This document shows positions 54,081 through 62,856 of a stretch of DNA of 64,000 nt, in pieces. Below the pieces are notes generated by a model that saw only the letters and a program-made list of their open reading frames with translations, was not told the DNA's origin and made no database searches. The stretch comes from Oligella sp050920755 (lineage in GTDB: Bacteria; Pseudomonadota; Gammaproteobacteria; Burkholderiales; Burkholderiaceae_B). Where the stretch lies: NCBI RefSeq assembly GCF_050920755.1, contig NZ_CP158480.1, positions 496,001-560,000 on the forward strand. The letters run 5' to 3'. The translations under genes were made by a program, and so were the position numbers. Positions within the stretch are counted from its first letter, which is position 1. The number at the start of each line of letters is the position of its first letter.

Positions 54081-54116
54081 AGAATGATTTTCTTTACAAG
54101 AATGATTATTGTTAAG
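54081..54116 (+). promoter_or_regulatory. Tandem Fur-like boxes abutting the IS left end
   Basis: Two copies of AAGAATGATT lie here, one at 54080-54089 and one at 54099-54108, each continuing as a half-match to the Fur consensus (the second AAGAATGATTATTGTTA). They end at the TTAA target duplication and probably belonged to the tonB promoter. Confidence 0.55.
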
Positions 54117-55325
54117 GAACCGCTGAACAAAGTCGCTCAAGCGAGCGAATTTATCAACTTTACAAATCAGCTCTGAAAACCGAGCGTTAGAGTCATAAAA
54201 ACATCTATTTTTGAACGGTTTTACCCGTTTTTGCTGCTTTTCCGGGCAGCATCCCGGGTTTTAGGCGGATTTATCCCGCCAACGGCATAAATCGTTTCGA
54301 TAAAAACAGGTTCGCCAAGGCAAACAAGCTATACAGCTGAGCGGTGTTTTTCGCCAAACCACGGTAGCGCGTCTTGCGATGGCCAAAGTGAACCTTGACC
54401 CAGTAAAACGGATGCTCAACCTTGGCGCGAATCCGGCTCTTTAACTGCTCGATTTTATCTACAAGTCGACCTTCTTCTGTACCACTTTCACGCAGCTTGC
54501 GACGCTTCCCGTGACGCATGGCAATCACCCGGTTCACCTTTTTATCCTTGTTCTCTTCTCGTTCCCCGGCGCCCTGATAACCTGAGTCACCGTACACATC
54601 CTGCTCCTCGACATGCAGCAGGGCATGGGCTTGGGTTACATCGTGAGTATTGGCAGGCGTAGTCACCGGCGTATGCACCAGACCGCTGGCCGCATCAACA
54701 CCGATGTGGGCTTTCATGCCAAAGTAATACCGGTTACCTTTCTTGGCGTGACGCATTTCAGGGTCACGGCTTTTGCTTTCGTTTTTGATAGAAGGCGGCG
54801 CAGAAATGATGGTGGCATCAACGACCGTGCCCTCTTTCAAGTACAGGCCTTGGGCCGCCGGCTGGTAATTGACTGCGGCAAAAATTTGCCGGGTTAGATT
54901 GTGAGTTTCCAACAGCCGACGAAAGCGCAATAAGGTGGTTGCATCCGGCACGGCATCACGCCCAAGGTCGATGCCCATGAAAAGCTGAATCGCCGGGCTG
55001 TCATAGACCGCATCCTCCGCGCCTTCATCGGAAAACCCCATCACCTGTTGCAGGATGTACATGCGCAGCATCCGAGAAAGCCCCATGGCCGGGCGGCCTT
55101 GTTTGCCGTCTGTTTTTGGATAGTGCGGCTCAATCACCGACTCCGGAACAGCCCAAGGCACCGGGCTTTCCGGGTCGGCCAACAGGCGATCACGACGGGT
55201 TTGCTTCTTTTTGCCGGTGAACTCGGCTTCGGCGAAGGTGATTTGCATGGGTACGGACTCAGTGTTGACGAATTGGGCTATTTTACCAAGATATGCGCTG
55301 GGGATGGGGCTTGTTCAGCGCCTCC
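54116..55325 (-). mobile_element. Complete IS5-family insertion sequence (1210 bp)
   Basis: Ends are GGAACCGCTGAACAA at the left and, on the opposite strand, GGAGGCGCTGAACAA at the right, 13 of 15 matching. TTAA flanks both sides (54112-54115 and 55326-55329), fitting the YTAR 4-bp target duplication of IS5 elements. One transposase gene fills the element. The intact ends, open frame and duplication suggest a recent insertion. It separates a Fur-type promoter region from tonB. Confidence 0.9.
54271..55248 (-). CDS. IS5-family transposase
   Basis: A 325-residue DDE transposase of the IS4/IS5 type. N-terminal GRPAMGLSRMLRMYILQQVM and the LLRFRRLLETHNL segment precede the catalytic Asp in GTVVDATIISAPPS, the second Asp in VYGDSGYQGA, and the Glu in RAKVEHPFYWVK. 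The full length is present with an ATG start, so it is probably active. Confidence 0.92.
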   Translation of the reverse strand: MQITFAEAEFTGKKKQTRRDRLLADPESPVPWAVPESVIEPHYPKTDGKQGRPAMGLSRMLRMYILQQVMGFSDEGAEDAVYDSPAIQLFMGIDLGRDAVPDATTLLRFRRLLETHNLTRQIFAAVNYQPAAQGLYLKEGTVVDATIISAPPSIKNESKSRDPEMRHAKKGNRYYFGMKAHIGVDAASGLVHTPVTTPANTHDVTQAHALLHVEEQDVYGDSGYQGAGEREENKDKKVNRVIAMRHGKRRKLRESGTEEGRLVDKIEQLKSRIRAKVEHPFYWVKVHFGHRKTRYRGLAKNTAQLYSLFALANLFLSKRFMPLAG

Positions 55326-55363
55326 TTAAGATTGGTTTGGTCGGAGAGTCCGGAGAGTAGTGA

Positions 55364-56193
55364 ATGGCGAATCGTCCTGATAGCTTTTCTCTGCGGATAT
55401 TAAGCATTTCTTTCTTGACGGCATTTTCATTGCATGCGGGAATCTACGCTTATTTAGTATACAAAGCGGAAAGAGCTCAACCTCTTGCTTTGGAAGCAGC
55501 GGTTATGTTGGCATTTGCCCCTGATGTTGAATCGGTGATGACCTTACATGATTTGTCCATCGCTCCACCGCAGATTATTCAACATGATAGTCAAAAGGCT
55601 GAACCTGAGCCGGTAGAAGATGACTTTGATGAGCCTTTGCAAGATCTTCCGGCTGTCAAGGATGTGCCGATTCCCATCGAAGCTAAGAAGAAGTTAAAAA
55701 AAAAATAAAGAAAAAAGCACAGCATAAGTCACAGAAGACAATAAGGGATACATCTAAATCGTTAGCACATGAGGATTCGCAAGCCATGGCTGCCGCTGCT
55801 GCGGCGCCACCGCCGGGCGTAGGTGCTCGTATAGCAGCACCATACGACAGTCCAACCAGAGACAAGGGAAGGGTAAATGATTGGCGTGCAAAAGTGATGG
55901 CTTATTTGTCCCGCAATCAAGGTTATCCGGCTCAGGCACTGCAAAACGGTATCGAGGGTCGTGTGATTGTCAAGTTGTCGATTGATGCCAATGGGCGTGT
56001 GCTTGTGGTACAGCTGTATCGAACGAGTGGAGAGATCGTGCTTGATCAGCATACTGTCACGATGATTAAGCGCAGGTCTCCTTTACCTAAGCCGCCCGAT
56101 GAAATCTTGGGAGGGGATAGCTCGTTGAGTCTGCTTATACCAGTTGATTTTAATATAGCACGATATCGCAAGGGTTTAAGAAAAGCCTTGTAG
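55364..56193 (+). CDS. tonB: TonB energy-transducing protein, split by a frameshift at a 10-A tract
   Basis: The N-terminal part (114 residues) has the membrane anchor ILSISFLTAFSLHAGIYAYL and a Pro/acidic linker with DVPIPIEAKKKLKKK, then stops at TAA within a run of ten A (55696-55705). One more A joins it to the rest: a Lys-rich stretch and the C-terminal domain (KVMAYLSRNQGYPAQALQNG, EGRVIVKLSIDANGRVLVVQ, ...VLDQHTVTMI). The whole would be about 276 residues. A 10-A run can be corrected by transcriptional slippage, so some full TonB may still be made. The complete IS5 element lies 38 bp upstream. A dedicated TonB beside a siderophore receptor is common. Confidence 0.82.
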
Positions 56194-56274
56194 TGGTAGT
56201 GTGATGTCATTAATTAAATTTTGAGGTGTGGATAAGCGATATCTTCAAGTCTCGGCGCCATCTTTCTAATAGGA

Positions 56275-56313
56275 TTGATTATCATTATCATTTTTACTGT
56301 ATCATGCTATAAT
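56275..56313 (+). promoter_or_regulatory. Fur-controlled promoter of the PepSY operon
   Basis: TTATCA (56285-56290) and TATAAT (56308-56313), spacing 17 bp, with TGATTATCATTATCA (56276-56290) resembling a Fur box over the -35. It lies 124 bp before the first gene. Confidence 0.7.
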
Positions 56314-56436
56314 TTTAGCTTTAATAAGCAACTACGCATTGGTTTTGTGATTCATTATGTATGTCTTAATAAAGGAATCACACAATCATGGATATTCACG
56401 TGAGCGTGAAGAATTTAATAATGGTGTACAGATAGA

Positions 56437-56706
56437 ATGCGTTATATGGTGATTTTGTCACGATGCTTCGCTGCTATTGTCGGCGGTTATGTGCTTGCCG
56501 CTTTATTTTCCGTGGCTGTGTTGGCCTTGCCGGGATCGCTCACGGAAAAAGTATTGGTGGGCGCGATGGGTAGTTTTTTGTTCTATGCAGCTATCGTGAT
56601 TTGGGTATTTGCGGTGCAATCAGTGTGGCGCGTTTGGATCGGATTGGCAGTGTCGGGATTATTGCTTTTGATACCGGCCACTTGGGTATGGTGTTGTGTG
56701 CAATGA
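56437..56706 (+). CDS. DUF3649-type small iron-uptake membrane protein
   Basis: An 89-residue protein with three hydrophobic helices (CFAAIVGGYVLAALFSVAVL, MGSFLFYAAIVIWVFAV, IGLAVSGLLLLIPATWVW). This size and layout, directly ahead of a PepSY protein and a DUF3325 protein, is that of the DUF3649 iron-transport-associated family. No function is proven. The last codon overlaps the next start by 4 bp (ATGA). Confidence 0.75.
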   Translation: MRYMVILSRCFAAIVGGYVLAALFSVAVLALPGSLTEKVLVGAMGSFLFYAAIVIWVFAVQSVWRVWIGLAVSGLLLLIPATWVWCCVQ

Positions 56707-58337
56707 AAAAAAGTCAGACTGTTCGGGCTCCTAAGGCACCCGGATTCCGTCGGCTGATGACGGATTTACATATTTGGGTGGGTTTATTAGTTGCATGGGT
56801 GCTGTACGCCATGTTTTTAACCGGAACCGTATCTTATTTTAGGGAGGAACTATCCGACTATATGCGCCCCGAGCTTGTGTTTCGGCAAGACTTTTCAGCA
56901 GCCCGAACGGTTGAACGGGTGTATGCACAGATTAAGGAAAAGCGACCTGATACGACACAAGTGATCATTAGTTTACCTACTGAACGTAGCCCTTTTGTTT
57001 CGGCTTTATGGCGTGATCCGAATGGCAAGAGAAGGGGTTTTGCCCAAGGAACGTTTGATGCGGCGACAGGAACTCCTCTGGTCGCACGGGATACTTACGG
57101 TGGAGATTTTTTCTATCGTTTTCATTTTAATTTTCATTACATGCCTGTTTTGTGGGGTCGTTGGCTAGCGGGTTTTTGTACCATGTTTATGTTGGTCGCC
57201 ATCATTACCGGTGTCATCATACATAAGAAAATTTTTACCGATTTCTTCACCTTCAGATCCGGAAAGGGTCAACGCTCTTGGATGGATGGTCATATCGCAT
57301 TGTCTGTATTGGGATTGCCTTTTCATTTCATGATTACATGGAGCGGCTTAGTGATGCTTATGTTTATGTATATGCCTTTTGGGTTGCAGGCCTTACCTTC
57401 ATCAAATGATCGATTAGCGGTGGATAATGAGTTGCGTATTTTTCTGCCTGCATCAGACTTAAAAGGACCGCCTGCTCAATTGACGGCACTGGCTCCACTG
57501 ATTGAACGGGCAGAGCAACAATGGGGCAAAGCCGGTATAGGTAGTGTGCGAATTGTTGATCCTGACAGTGTGACAGCTCGCATCGCTGTGGTTAAAAGTG
57601 ATGCTGCTAAAATATCCAAGGCTCCTCGCTATTTTCTTTTTGATGGGATAACGGGTGAGCTATTGCAGGCTAAAGAGGTCTCGAGTCCAATGGTAAATCT
57701 TCATGGTACCTTATATGGCTTGCATAAGGGAAGATTTGCCGATATACCGATGCGCTGGATGTATTTTTTAATCGGTTTGACCGGTACTGCTATGGTTGGA
57801 TCAGGATTGGTGCTTTGGACGGTCAAGCACCGTCAGAAATTACCGGATCCAGAAAGACCTTATTTCGGTTTTTTTCTCGTTGAGCGTTTGAATATTGCTA
57901 CTATTGCCGGATTGTCGGTTGCTATGTGTGCCTTTCTTTGGTTAAATCGCTTGTTGCCTGTGACGCTTCATCAACGAGCTGATTGGGAGGTACATGGTTT
58001 TTTTATGGTTTGGGCTGCAACGTTCTTATGGGCTTTTTTACGTCCTGCAAAAAAAGCTTGGGTTGAGCTATTTGTCGTGGCAGCTGCGCTATTAGCTCTA
58101 CTGCCTGTGCTGAATTTATTTGTTACGGATCGGGGACTTTTTTCTGCTGTGCGGCACGGTGACCAATTATTCATGGCAATAGATTTAAGTTTGTGGTGCT
58201 TGGCTTTATTGCATGGGTACATTGCGTGGCGTATTGCTTGTCACAAATTGCGTATTCCGAAAAATCGATCAAATCAGGTTAAAAAGCCCCCTATTAATGC
58301 AGACTCTATGCTTGTCTCAGAAGCAAAGGAGTGCTAA
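56703..58337 (+). CDS. PepSY-associated membrane protein, probable ferric-siderophore reductase
   Basis: A 544-residue protein with an N-terminal membrane segment after HIWVGLLVAWVLYAM, two PepSY-like periplasmic segments (FRFHFNFHYMP region and the LHKGRFADIPMRWMY region), and further helices including MYFLIGLTGTAMVGSGLVLW. Conserved His pairs could bind haem. Related proteins (FoxB, FpvG-like) reduce iron from siderophores in the periplasm. ATG 56703 is supported by the ATGA overlap. The siderophore used by the receptor is not known. Confidence 0.82.
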   Translation: MKKSQTVRAPKAPGFRRLMTDLHIWVGLLVAWVLYAMFLTGTVSYFREELSDYMRPELVFRQDFSAARTVERVYAQIKEKRPDTTQVIISLPTERSPFVSALWRDPNGKRRGFAQGTFDAATGTPLVARDTYGGDFFYRFHFNFHYMPVLWGRWLAGFCTMFMLVAIITGVIIHKKIFTDFFTFRSGKGQRSWMDGHIALSVLGLPFHFMITWSGLVMLMFMYMPFGLQALPSSNDRLAVDNELRIFLPASDLKGPPAQLTALAPLIERAEQQWGKAGIGSVRIVDPDSVTARIAVVKSDAAKISKAPRYFLFDGITGELLQAKEVSSPMVNLHGTLYGLHKGRFADIPMRWMYFLIGLTGTAMVGSGLVLWTVKHRQKLPDPERPYFGFFLVERLNIATIAGLSVAMCAFLWLNRLLPVTLHQRADWEVHGFFMVWAATFLWAFLRPAKKAWVELFVVAAALLALLPVLNLFVTDRGLFSAVRHGDQLFMAIDLSLWCLALLHGYIAWRIACHKLRIPKNRSNQVKKPPINADSMLVSEAKEC

Positions 58338-58624
58338 TGTCGGATAACGGACTCATACATGTCTTGGCATTGCTGTTGTGTTTGTCGGGCTTTTTTTGCC
58401 TAGCACTGAGCATGAGTCGACATCAGGAAAATCTGTTCGGCAGTTCCCGATCGTTGCTTTTTACAAGGTGTATTCGTTGTGTCGGTTGGCTTATATTGTT
58501 TTTTGCGGTCGTTGTGGCGATAATGAACTTTGGCTTACCGTTGGGATTAATCGCTTATAGTGGCTATACCAGTTTAGGTGCATATCTTATTTTTCTAATG
58601 CTGTTGTACATAGAGCGTAAGTAA
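58337..58624 (+). CDS. DUF3325-type membrane protein
   Basis: A 95-residue protein with three helices (HVLALLLCLSGFFCLALSMS, CVGWLILFFAVVVAIMNFGL, AYLIFLMLLYI) and an RHQENLFG loop, as in the DUF3325 family that follows PepSY genes in Burkholderiales iron loci. AAAGGAG precedes ATG 58337, which overlaps the previous stop by one base. Confidence 0.78.
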   Translation: MSDNGLIHVLALLLCLSGFFCLALSMSRHQENLFGSSRSLLFTRCIRCVGWLILFFAVVVAIMNFGLPLGLIAYSGYTSLGAYLIFLMLLYIERK

Positions 58625-58745
58625 CGGATGATAGCCACCTTTTAAATTAATACAGCGTTGCTTAAAACACCTTCAACGTTGCTTAATTTTAAACAATCGT
58701 TTTCCTTTGCCCTCATTGAATTAACAGCGAGGGTAATTTCCAAAG

Positions 58746-58840
58746 AAATGAAAAGCCCTTAAAACTTGGGTAGTCATCGAGCATCGTCATATCAAAATAG
58801 GCGTTTTGGGGGCGATCGTTAAAACAGAATTTACATCGCA
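58746..58840 (-). pseudogene. Decayed copy of part of the downstream glycosyltransferase gene
   Basis: About 95 bp match 59965-60060 (the 5' part of the glycosyltransferase gene, same orientation) at roughly 80-85% by eye, including the shared AAATGAAAAGCCCTTAAAA and ATATCAAAATAGGC. The copy has a stop and a one-base loss. It points to a former duplication or recombination 1.2 kb apart. Confidence 0.75.
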
Positions 58841-58982
58841 ATTTCTACTATATCGCCATTTATTATTTCTACTCCAAATCGTTTTCCATCAGGATATTCT
58901 ACGATATTCACTCCTCCGATAGAGTAGTATGCTTTCTTGCCCTGACTCAGTAATTGTTTAACGATATTGACCGGATTTTTAT
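58831..58982 (-). pseudogene. Orphan C-terminal coding remnant
   Basis: The minus strand reads NKNPVNIVKQLLSQGKKAYY, then SIGGVNIVEYPDGKRFGVEI and INGDIVEIAM before a stop at 58831. The sequence is protein-like with alternating strands but has no start; the left neighbour is a hairpin. I do not recognise the family. Confidence 0.55.
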
Positions 58983-58983
58983 T

Positions 58984-59019
58984 GACATCCTCCCCTCCCT
59001 GAAGGGAGGGGAGGATGTC
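58984..59019. repeat. Perfect 16-bp hairpin, IS200/IS605-like end
   Basis: GACATCCTCCCCTCCC, loop TGAA, GGGAGGGGAGGATGTC. Such stems near GACATCC are typical of IS200/IS605 element ends or linked RNAs. A second small stem, GCGGTT/AACCGC, follows near 59072-59091. No tnpA or tnpB is present. Confidence 0.6.
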
Positions 59020-59112
59020 AAGTTACGTAAGCTCAAAAAAGCAAAAGCAGGGGCGGTTGCTTTGATAACCGCGAGCACTGAGCGTCGAGTTTAAGACAGT
59101 AGTAAGTCTATC

Positions 59113-60147
59113 TTATACCGCCACATGCGCCGCTTTGGCCCATAAGCGATTAATTAGGCCTTGCGTATCATTGTGGTTTTGCTCAACAATCCAAGCCGCT
59201 AATTCCTCAGCTACCGGTGGAAAGACCGCACGGGGCGGATTTGGTTGCTTTAACCATTGTTGTAGCGGTGCGATTGCAAAGTCTATAAAGACCACGGCAC
59301 GATTTAAATCTTCGAGGATTTTACCATTAGAAAATTGCTCAACCTGCTTAGATAAGGCTTTGGTATAAATCTTTTTACCCAGTACCATGGCTTCGCTGCA
59401 AAGACCGAAACCGGTATTACAAATTACCCCGGCACAGGCGGCGAGATCCTTAGGAAAGTGTTCGCGACTTAAGGGCTTTACCAAGATATTTTTTTCTTGT
59501 GTCGTGTCCTTACCTTGTCGATATAAGATAAAACGCTGCTCGGGAATTTGCTGCAACCAAGTAATCACTTGCGTTGTATCTTCAAAGGGCAAATACACTA
59601 GGATAAAGTCGTCTTCACGCGTTTCCTGCTCATGATCCATCGCGATAAGCGGTGGGACGATAGGTGCATGATAGTGAGCCCAATGTACACCGATATAGTG
59701 CTGAGCCGGGGCAAAGCTTTTGAGGGCTTGGGACAGAAGCGGTGATTTCTCTGTACCGGGAATGGCATGACACAAGGCGTATTGATGTGCGAGGCCGATA
59801 GAAGGCACGCCTCGCAGCTTGGCTGCCCATGCGCTGACCGGTTCAAAGTCCGTCAGAACCAAATCATAGTCTTTGACATTCAGCTGTCGTACATCGTTTA
59901 TAAAGCTAAGCGGACGAGCTGCAGTCACGGTTTTAAGCCAATTAACCGCACCTTCTTTACTATAAAATGAAAAGCCCTTAAAAGCTCGGTAGTCACCGAA
60001 CATCGCCATATCAAAATAGGCATTTTCAGGGCGACCGCTAAAAACAAAATCCACATCGCAACCGGCTGCTTTTAAGGCCGGTAACATCACGCGGGCACGG
60101 GTAATATGACCATTGCCCGTGCCCTGCACACCATAAAGAATTCGCAC
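59113..60147 (-). CDS. MJ1255/VC2487-family glycosyltransferase
   Basis: A 344-residue GT-B-fold protein related to MurG and lipid glycosyltransferases. It starts MRILYGVQGTGNGHITRARV (Gly-rich loop and His), then DYDLVLTDFEPVSAWAAKLR, GLAHQYALCHAIPGTEKSPL, and the nucleotide-sugar region ACAGVICNTGFGLCSEAMVLGKK in parts. Sugar and acceptor are not known. It lies 18 bp after a PAP2 phosphatase gene and probably shares its transcript, which begins with a Pho-box-like repeat. No second glycosyltransferase is nearby. Confidence 0.85.
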   Translation of the reverse strand: MRILYGVQGTGNGHITRARVMLPALKAAGCDVDFVFSGRPENAYFDMAMFGDYRAFKGFSFYSKEGAVNWLKTVTAARPLSFINDVRQLNVKDYDLVLTDFEPVSAWAAKLRGVPSIGLAHQYALCHAIPGTEKSPLLSQALKSFAPAQHYIGVHWAHYHAPIVPPLIAMDHEQETREDDFILVYLPFEDTTQVITWLQQIPEQRFILYRQGKDTTQEKNILVKPLSREHFPKDLAACAGVICNTGFGLCSEAMVLGKKIYTKALSKQVEQFSNGKILEDLNRAVVFIDFAIAPLQQWLKQPNPPRAVFPPVAEELAAWIVEQNHNDTQGLINRLWAKAAHVAV

Positions 60148-60165
60148 TATTTAAACTCGATAAAA

Positions 60166-60699
60166 TCAATTAACTACAATGGCTAAGGCAACCCATGCAC
60201 TACCTAAACCTAAGACCATACCGGCCACAATATCACCCGGGTAATGCACGCCTAAAATCACACGTGATAGCCCCACTAAGGTCGCAAATAAATAAGCCGG
60301 AACAGCTAAGAAAGGATATAAGGACACAATAATGCCGGCAAACACAAAGGCTGCCGCCGTGTGACCGGAAGGGAAGCTGAATTTATCCGAAGGCGTGACC
60401 AGACTGACCACATCAACGATTTTGTAGCATGGACGATCACGCTTAATGCTGTTTTTAAGCACATAGTAAATCGGCAACTCAAAGCAATAAGCTAATACAC
60501 CCGCATAGAACAGCGTTTTGCCCTCAGGGCCCGCCCAAATCCACATCGCCATGCCAAACACCGCATAAAGTGGGCCATTGCCAAGTGTAGATAGAATTTG
60601 ACTTAAAATAGCGATGGTCTTTTTTCGGTTATATGCCGATAAGCGGAAAAATAAGCGTGTATCAGTAGCGCCTAAGCGCTCAAGCGTACTTGCTTTCAT
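60166..60699 (-). CDS. PAP2-family membrane phosphatase
   Basis: A 177-residue type 2 phosphatidic acid phosphatase with the three motifs KNSIKRDRP, FPSGHTAAAFVF and SRVILGVHYPGDIVAG, and about six hydrophobic segments. Substrates may be phosphatidate, phosphatidylglycerophosphate or undecaprenyl pyrophosphate. It is the first gene of a pair with the glycosyltransferase. A GGAGT-type site precedes the ATG at 60699. Confidence 0.88.
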   Translation of the reverse strand: MKASTLERLGATDTRLFFRLSAYNRKKTIAILSQILSTLGNGPLYAVFGMAMWIWAGPEGKTLFYAGVLAYCFELPIYYVLKNSIKRDRPCYKIVDVVSLVTPSDKFSFPSGHTAAAFVFAGIIVSLYPFLAVPAYLFATLVGLSRVILGVHYPGDIVAGMVLGLGSAWVALAIVVN

Positions 60700-60757
60700 G
60701 GAAGACTCCTGTCATTTACAGACTATTCCCTATTCACCGAAATTATGGTAACAGTCT

Positions 60758-60779
60758 GTAATGACAGCTTTATGACATC
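60758..60779 (-). promoter_or_regulatory. Pho-box-like repeat upstream of the PAP2/glycosyltransferase pair
   Basis: On the minus strand: ATGTCATAAAG followed at 11-bp spacing by CTGTCATTACA, close to the PhoB consensus of two CTGTCATAAA-type repeats. It lies about 60 bp before the PAP2 start. A separate inverted repeat TATGACAT/ATGTCATA spans 60771-60793. Confidence 0.6.
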
Positions 60780-60806
60780 TATTTCATGTCATAGCGTCTG
60801 ATGCTT

Positions 60807-62618
60807 TTAGTCCTCAACCTGACCGTGGTACTTCGTTTTACCGTCATCGCCATTGTTTCTGAAGCGCACATTTTCGGGGTAGGGATAGAAGTCATCCATC
60901 TGGCCGCGTTGAATATGCTCCTTTTTGCCTTGCCAGAATGCGGACTGCAACAGCTCGCTATGATGCTGCATAAAGGTTTTACGAACCACCGGGTCGCCTA
61001 ATAAGAAAGTACCGAACTCCTCCGGGAAGACATCGTATTTGGCCACCGGATACCACACCTCGCCGGACATTTCCAATTCAGGATAGGGTGCGGGAGGAAT
61101 ATCGCGGAAATTGCAGTCAGTCATATACTCAATTTCATCGTAGTCATAGAAAATCACTCGACCGAAACGTGTTAGACCGAAGTTTTTAAAGAGCATATCG
61201 CCGGGGAAGATATTGGCTGAGGCCAGCTCCTTTATGGCATTACCATAATCAATGATAACGCGCTCTTTTTCCTCATCAGTGGCATTTAATAAATACATAT
61301 TCAGCGGCTTTAAGCGACGCTCCACATAGCAATGGCGTACCACAATATAGTCCTCCGTCTCCTCTAATTGAGCCGGTGCAAATTGGCGCAGCTCCTGAAT
61401 CATTTCTTTACTGCAACGCTGGCGCGGTAAGGCGACATTGGAGAATTCGAGGGTATCTGCCATACGACCGACGCGGTCATGCTTTTTAACTAAGAGATAC
61501 TTAGCGCGTACATAATCCTGATCGAAGTCCTTATTAGGGCCGAACTTATCCTTAATCACCTTAAAGACAAAGGGGAATGAGGGCAGCGTAAAGACCGTCA
61601 TTACCAAACCCTTAATACCGGGGGCGAGAATAAACTGATCCTCGGAGTAATGCAGATGCTGTAAAAAATCACGCCAGAAAATATTCTTACTCTGCTTGTG
61701 TAGCCCCAGCATGGCGTACATATCCGCCTTGTTACGCATCGGCATCAACTGCAATAAGAAGTTGACATAACCCGAGGGCACATCCATGGACACCAGAAAA
61801 TACGCCCGCGCAAAGGAGAAGAGCACGGAAATATGCTGTGGATTAAATAAGGCCGCATCCACCTCCAATTCGCCCTTGGTATTATGCATAATTGCAATGG
61901 CAAAAGGGTGGCGGGCATGACCATTAATCACCTGACCCATGATGTAACCGCATTTATTGCGATAAAAGGGTGATTGCAGTACCTGAATATGCAGATTCAA
62001 TTCATTGAGCAGATAACCCTCGCCCAGGTAATCGATTAGGGCACGGTAAATGCTGTCAATATCACGCTCTTTATCGGCAAATGGCACTTGCCAGTCATAA
62101 AAATCCAGTACCTTGCCAAAACAGCTGCGTAAATCACGATCGACCGGATAAAAAGACTTAAAGGTGCCGCGATCGGACTCTAAATACTCGGTGGCTGCCG
62201 CCGGCTTGACAAAAATAAACTGATTGCGGTAATACGCCTTGTCCAGTAGCTTAGTCGAAACGGAGTTAAAAAATGTCTCTGCCAACTCGGGTTGATAATG
62301 ATCGACTAAGAGGGCGATATAAGCCGTTTTGGTAAAGCGCCAAGTCTCCTCATTTCGAATCACATCGTGATAGCTTTCGCGAAGCTCGGCAATGGTCTCA
62401 GTCACGCGTTCGTCATAGACCTGGATACGATCGGCAACGAGTCGTTGAATCTGCTGCCAGTTACGATTTTCAAAAGCCTCCTTGGCATGGGAGGAGAAAG
62501 AACGGAAAATGCGATAGTGCTTATTAAAGCCGCGTAGAATCGTCTCCGCAATCGCTTGGGCAACGTCCAAAAAATCCGGGTCGGCTTTGCAATGTTCGGG
62601 CAGTGTATTGATAGACAT
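60807..62618 (-). CDS. aceK: Isocitrate dehydrogenase kinase/phosphatase
   Basis: A 603-residue AceK that phosphorylates Icd on acetate so carbon enters the glyoxylate shunt, and reverses this with the same active site. The N-terminal regulatory region is followed by the kinase core with APGIKGLVMTVFTLPSFPFV (ATP loop) and KVIKDKFGPNK (Lys), and the later DMLFKNFGLTRFGRVIFYDY with catalytic Asp residues. The length is normal for the family. The target icd is just upstream on the same strand, but a terminator lies between. It fits the acetate genes at 7-18 kb. Confidence 0.95.
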   Translation of the reverse strand: MSINTLPEHCKADPDFLDVAQAIAETILRGFNKHYRIFRSFSSHAKEAFENRNWQQIQRLVADRIQVYDERVTETIAELRESYHDVIRNEETWRFTKTAYIALLVDHYQPELAETFFNSVSTKLLDKAYYRNQFIFVKPAAATEYLESDRGTFKSFYPVDRDLRSCFGKVLDFYDWQVPFADKERDIDSIYRALIDYLGEGYLLNELNLHIQVLQSPFYRNKCGYIMGQVINGHARHPFAIAIMHNTKGELEVDAALFNPQHISVLFSFARAYFLVSMDVPSGYVNFLLQLMPMRNKADMYAMLGLHKQSKNIFWRDFLQHLHYSEDQFILAPGIKGLVMTVFTLPSFPFVFKVIKDKFGPNKDFDQDYVRAKYLLVKKHDRVGRMADTLEFSNVALPRQRCSKEMIQELRQFAPAQLEETEDYIVVRHCYVERRLKPLNMYLLNATDEEKERVIIDYGNAIKELASANIFPGDMLFKNFGLTRFGRVIFYDYDEIEYMTDCNFRDIPPAPYPELEMSGEVWYPVAKYDVFPEEFGTFLLGDPVVRKTFMQHHSELLQSAFWQGKKEHIQRGQMDDFYPYPENVRFRNNGDDGKTKYHGQVED

Positions 62619-62775
62619 AAATCGTAGCTACTTAGCGCTTAAGTAATCAGTTGAAGTTAAATTAGTAACTAATACTATAGTAGTGGATTAGTGCAGCAAA
62701 AACCATAGGTATTTGTCTCTACCGCACTGCACAAAGTTGCCTGTCTGTGGAAGCGTCTATTACTTTTCATTTCAC

Positions 62776-62817
62776 ATAAAAAAACCGAGCTAAAAGCAAT
62801 TAGCTTTTAGCTCGGTT
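62776..62817 (-). terminator. Rho-independent terminator of icd
   Basis: AACCGAGCTAAAAGC and GCTTTTAGCTCGGTT form a perfect 15-bp stem with a 5-base loop; on the minus strand a run of T follows. Confidence 0.9.
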
Positions 62818-62856
62818 GAATGCGGATACCCTCAGCTACCTGAGTAGCCTGAGTAA

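Noticed and set aside
54613..54897. Frame on the plus strand inside the IS element
   Set aside because: Shadow of the transposase gene on the opposite strand, with no independent support.
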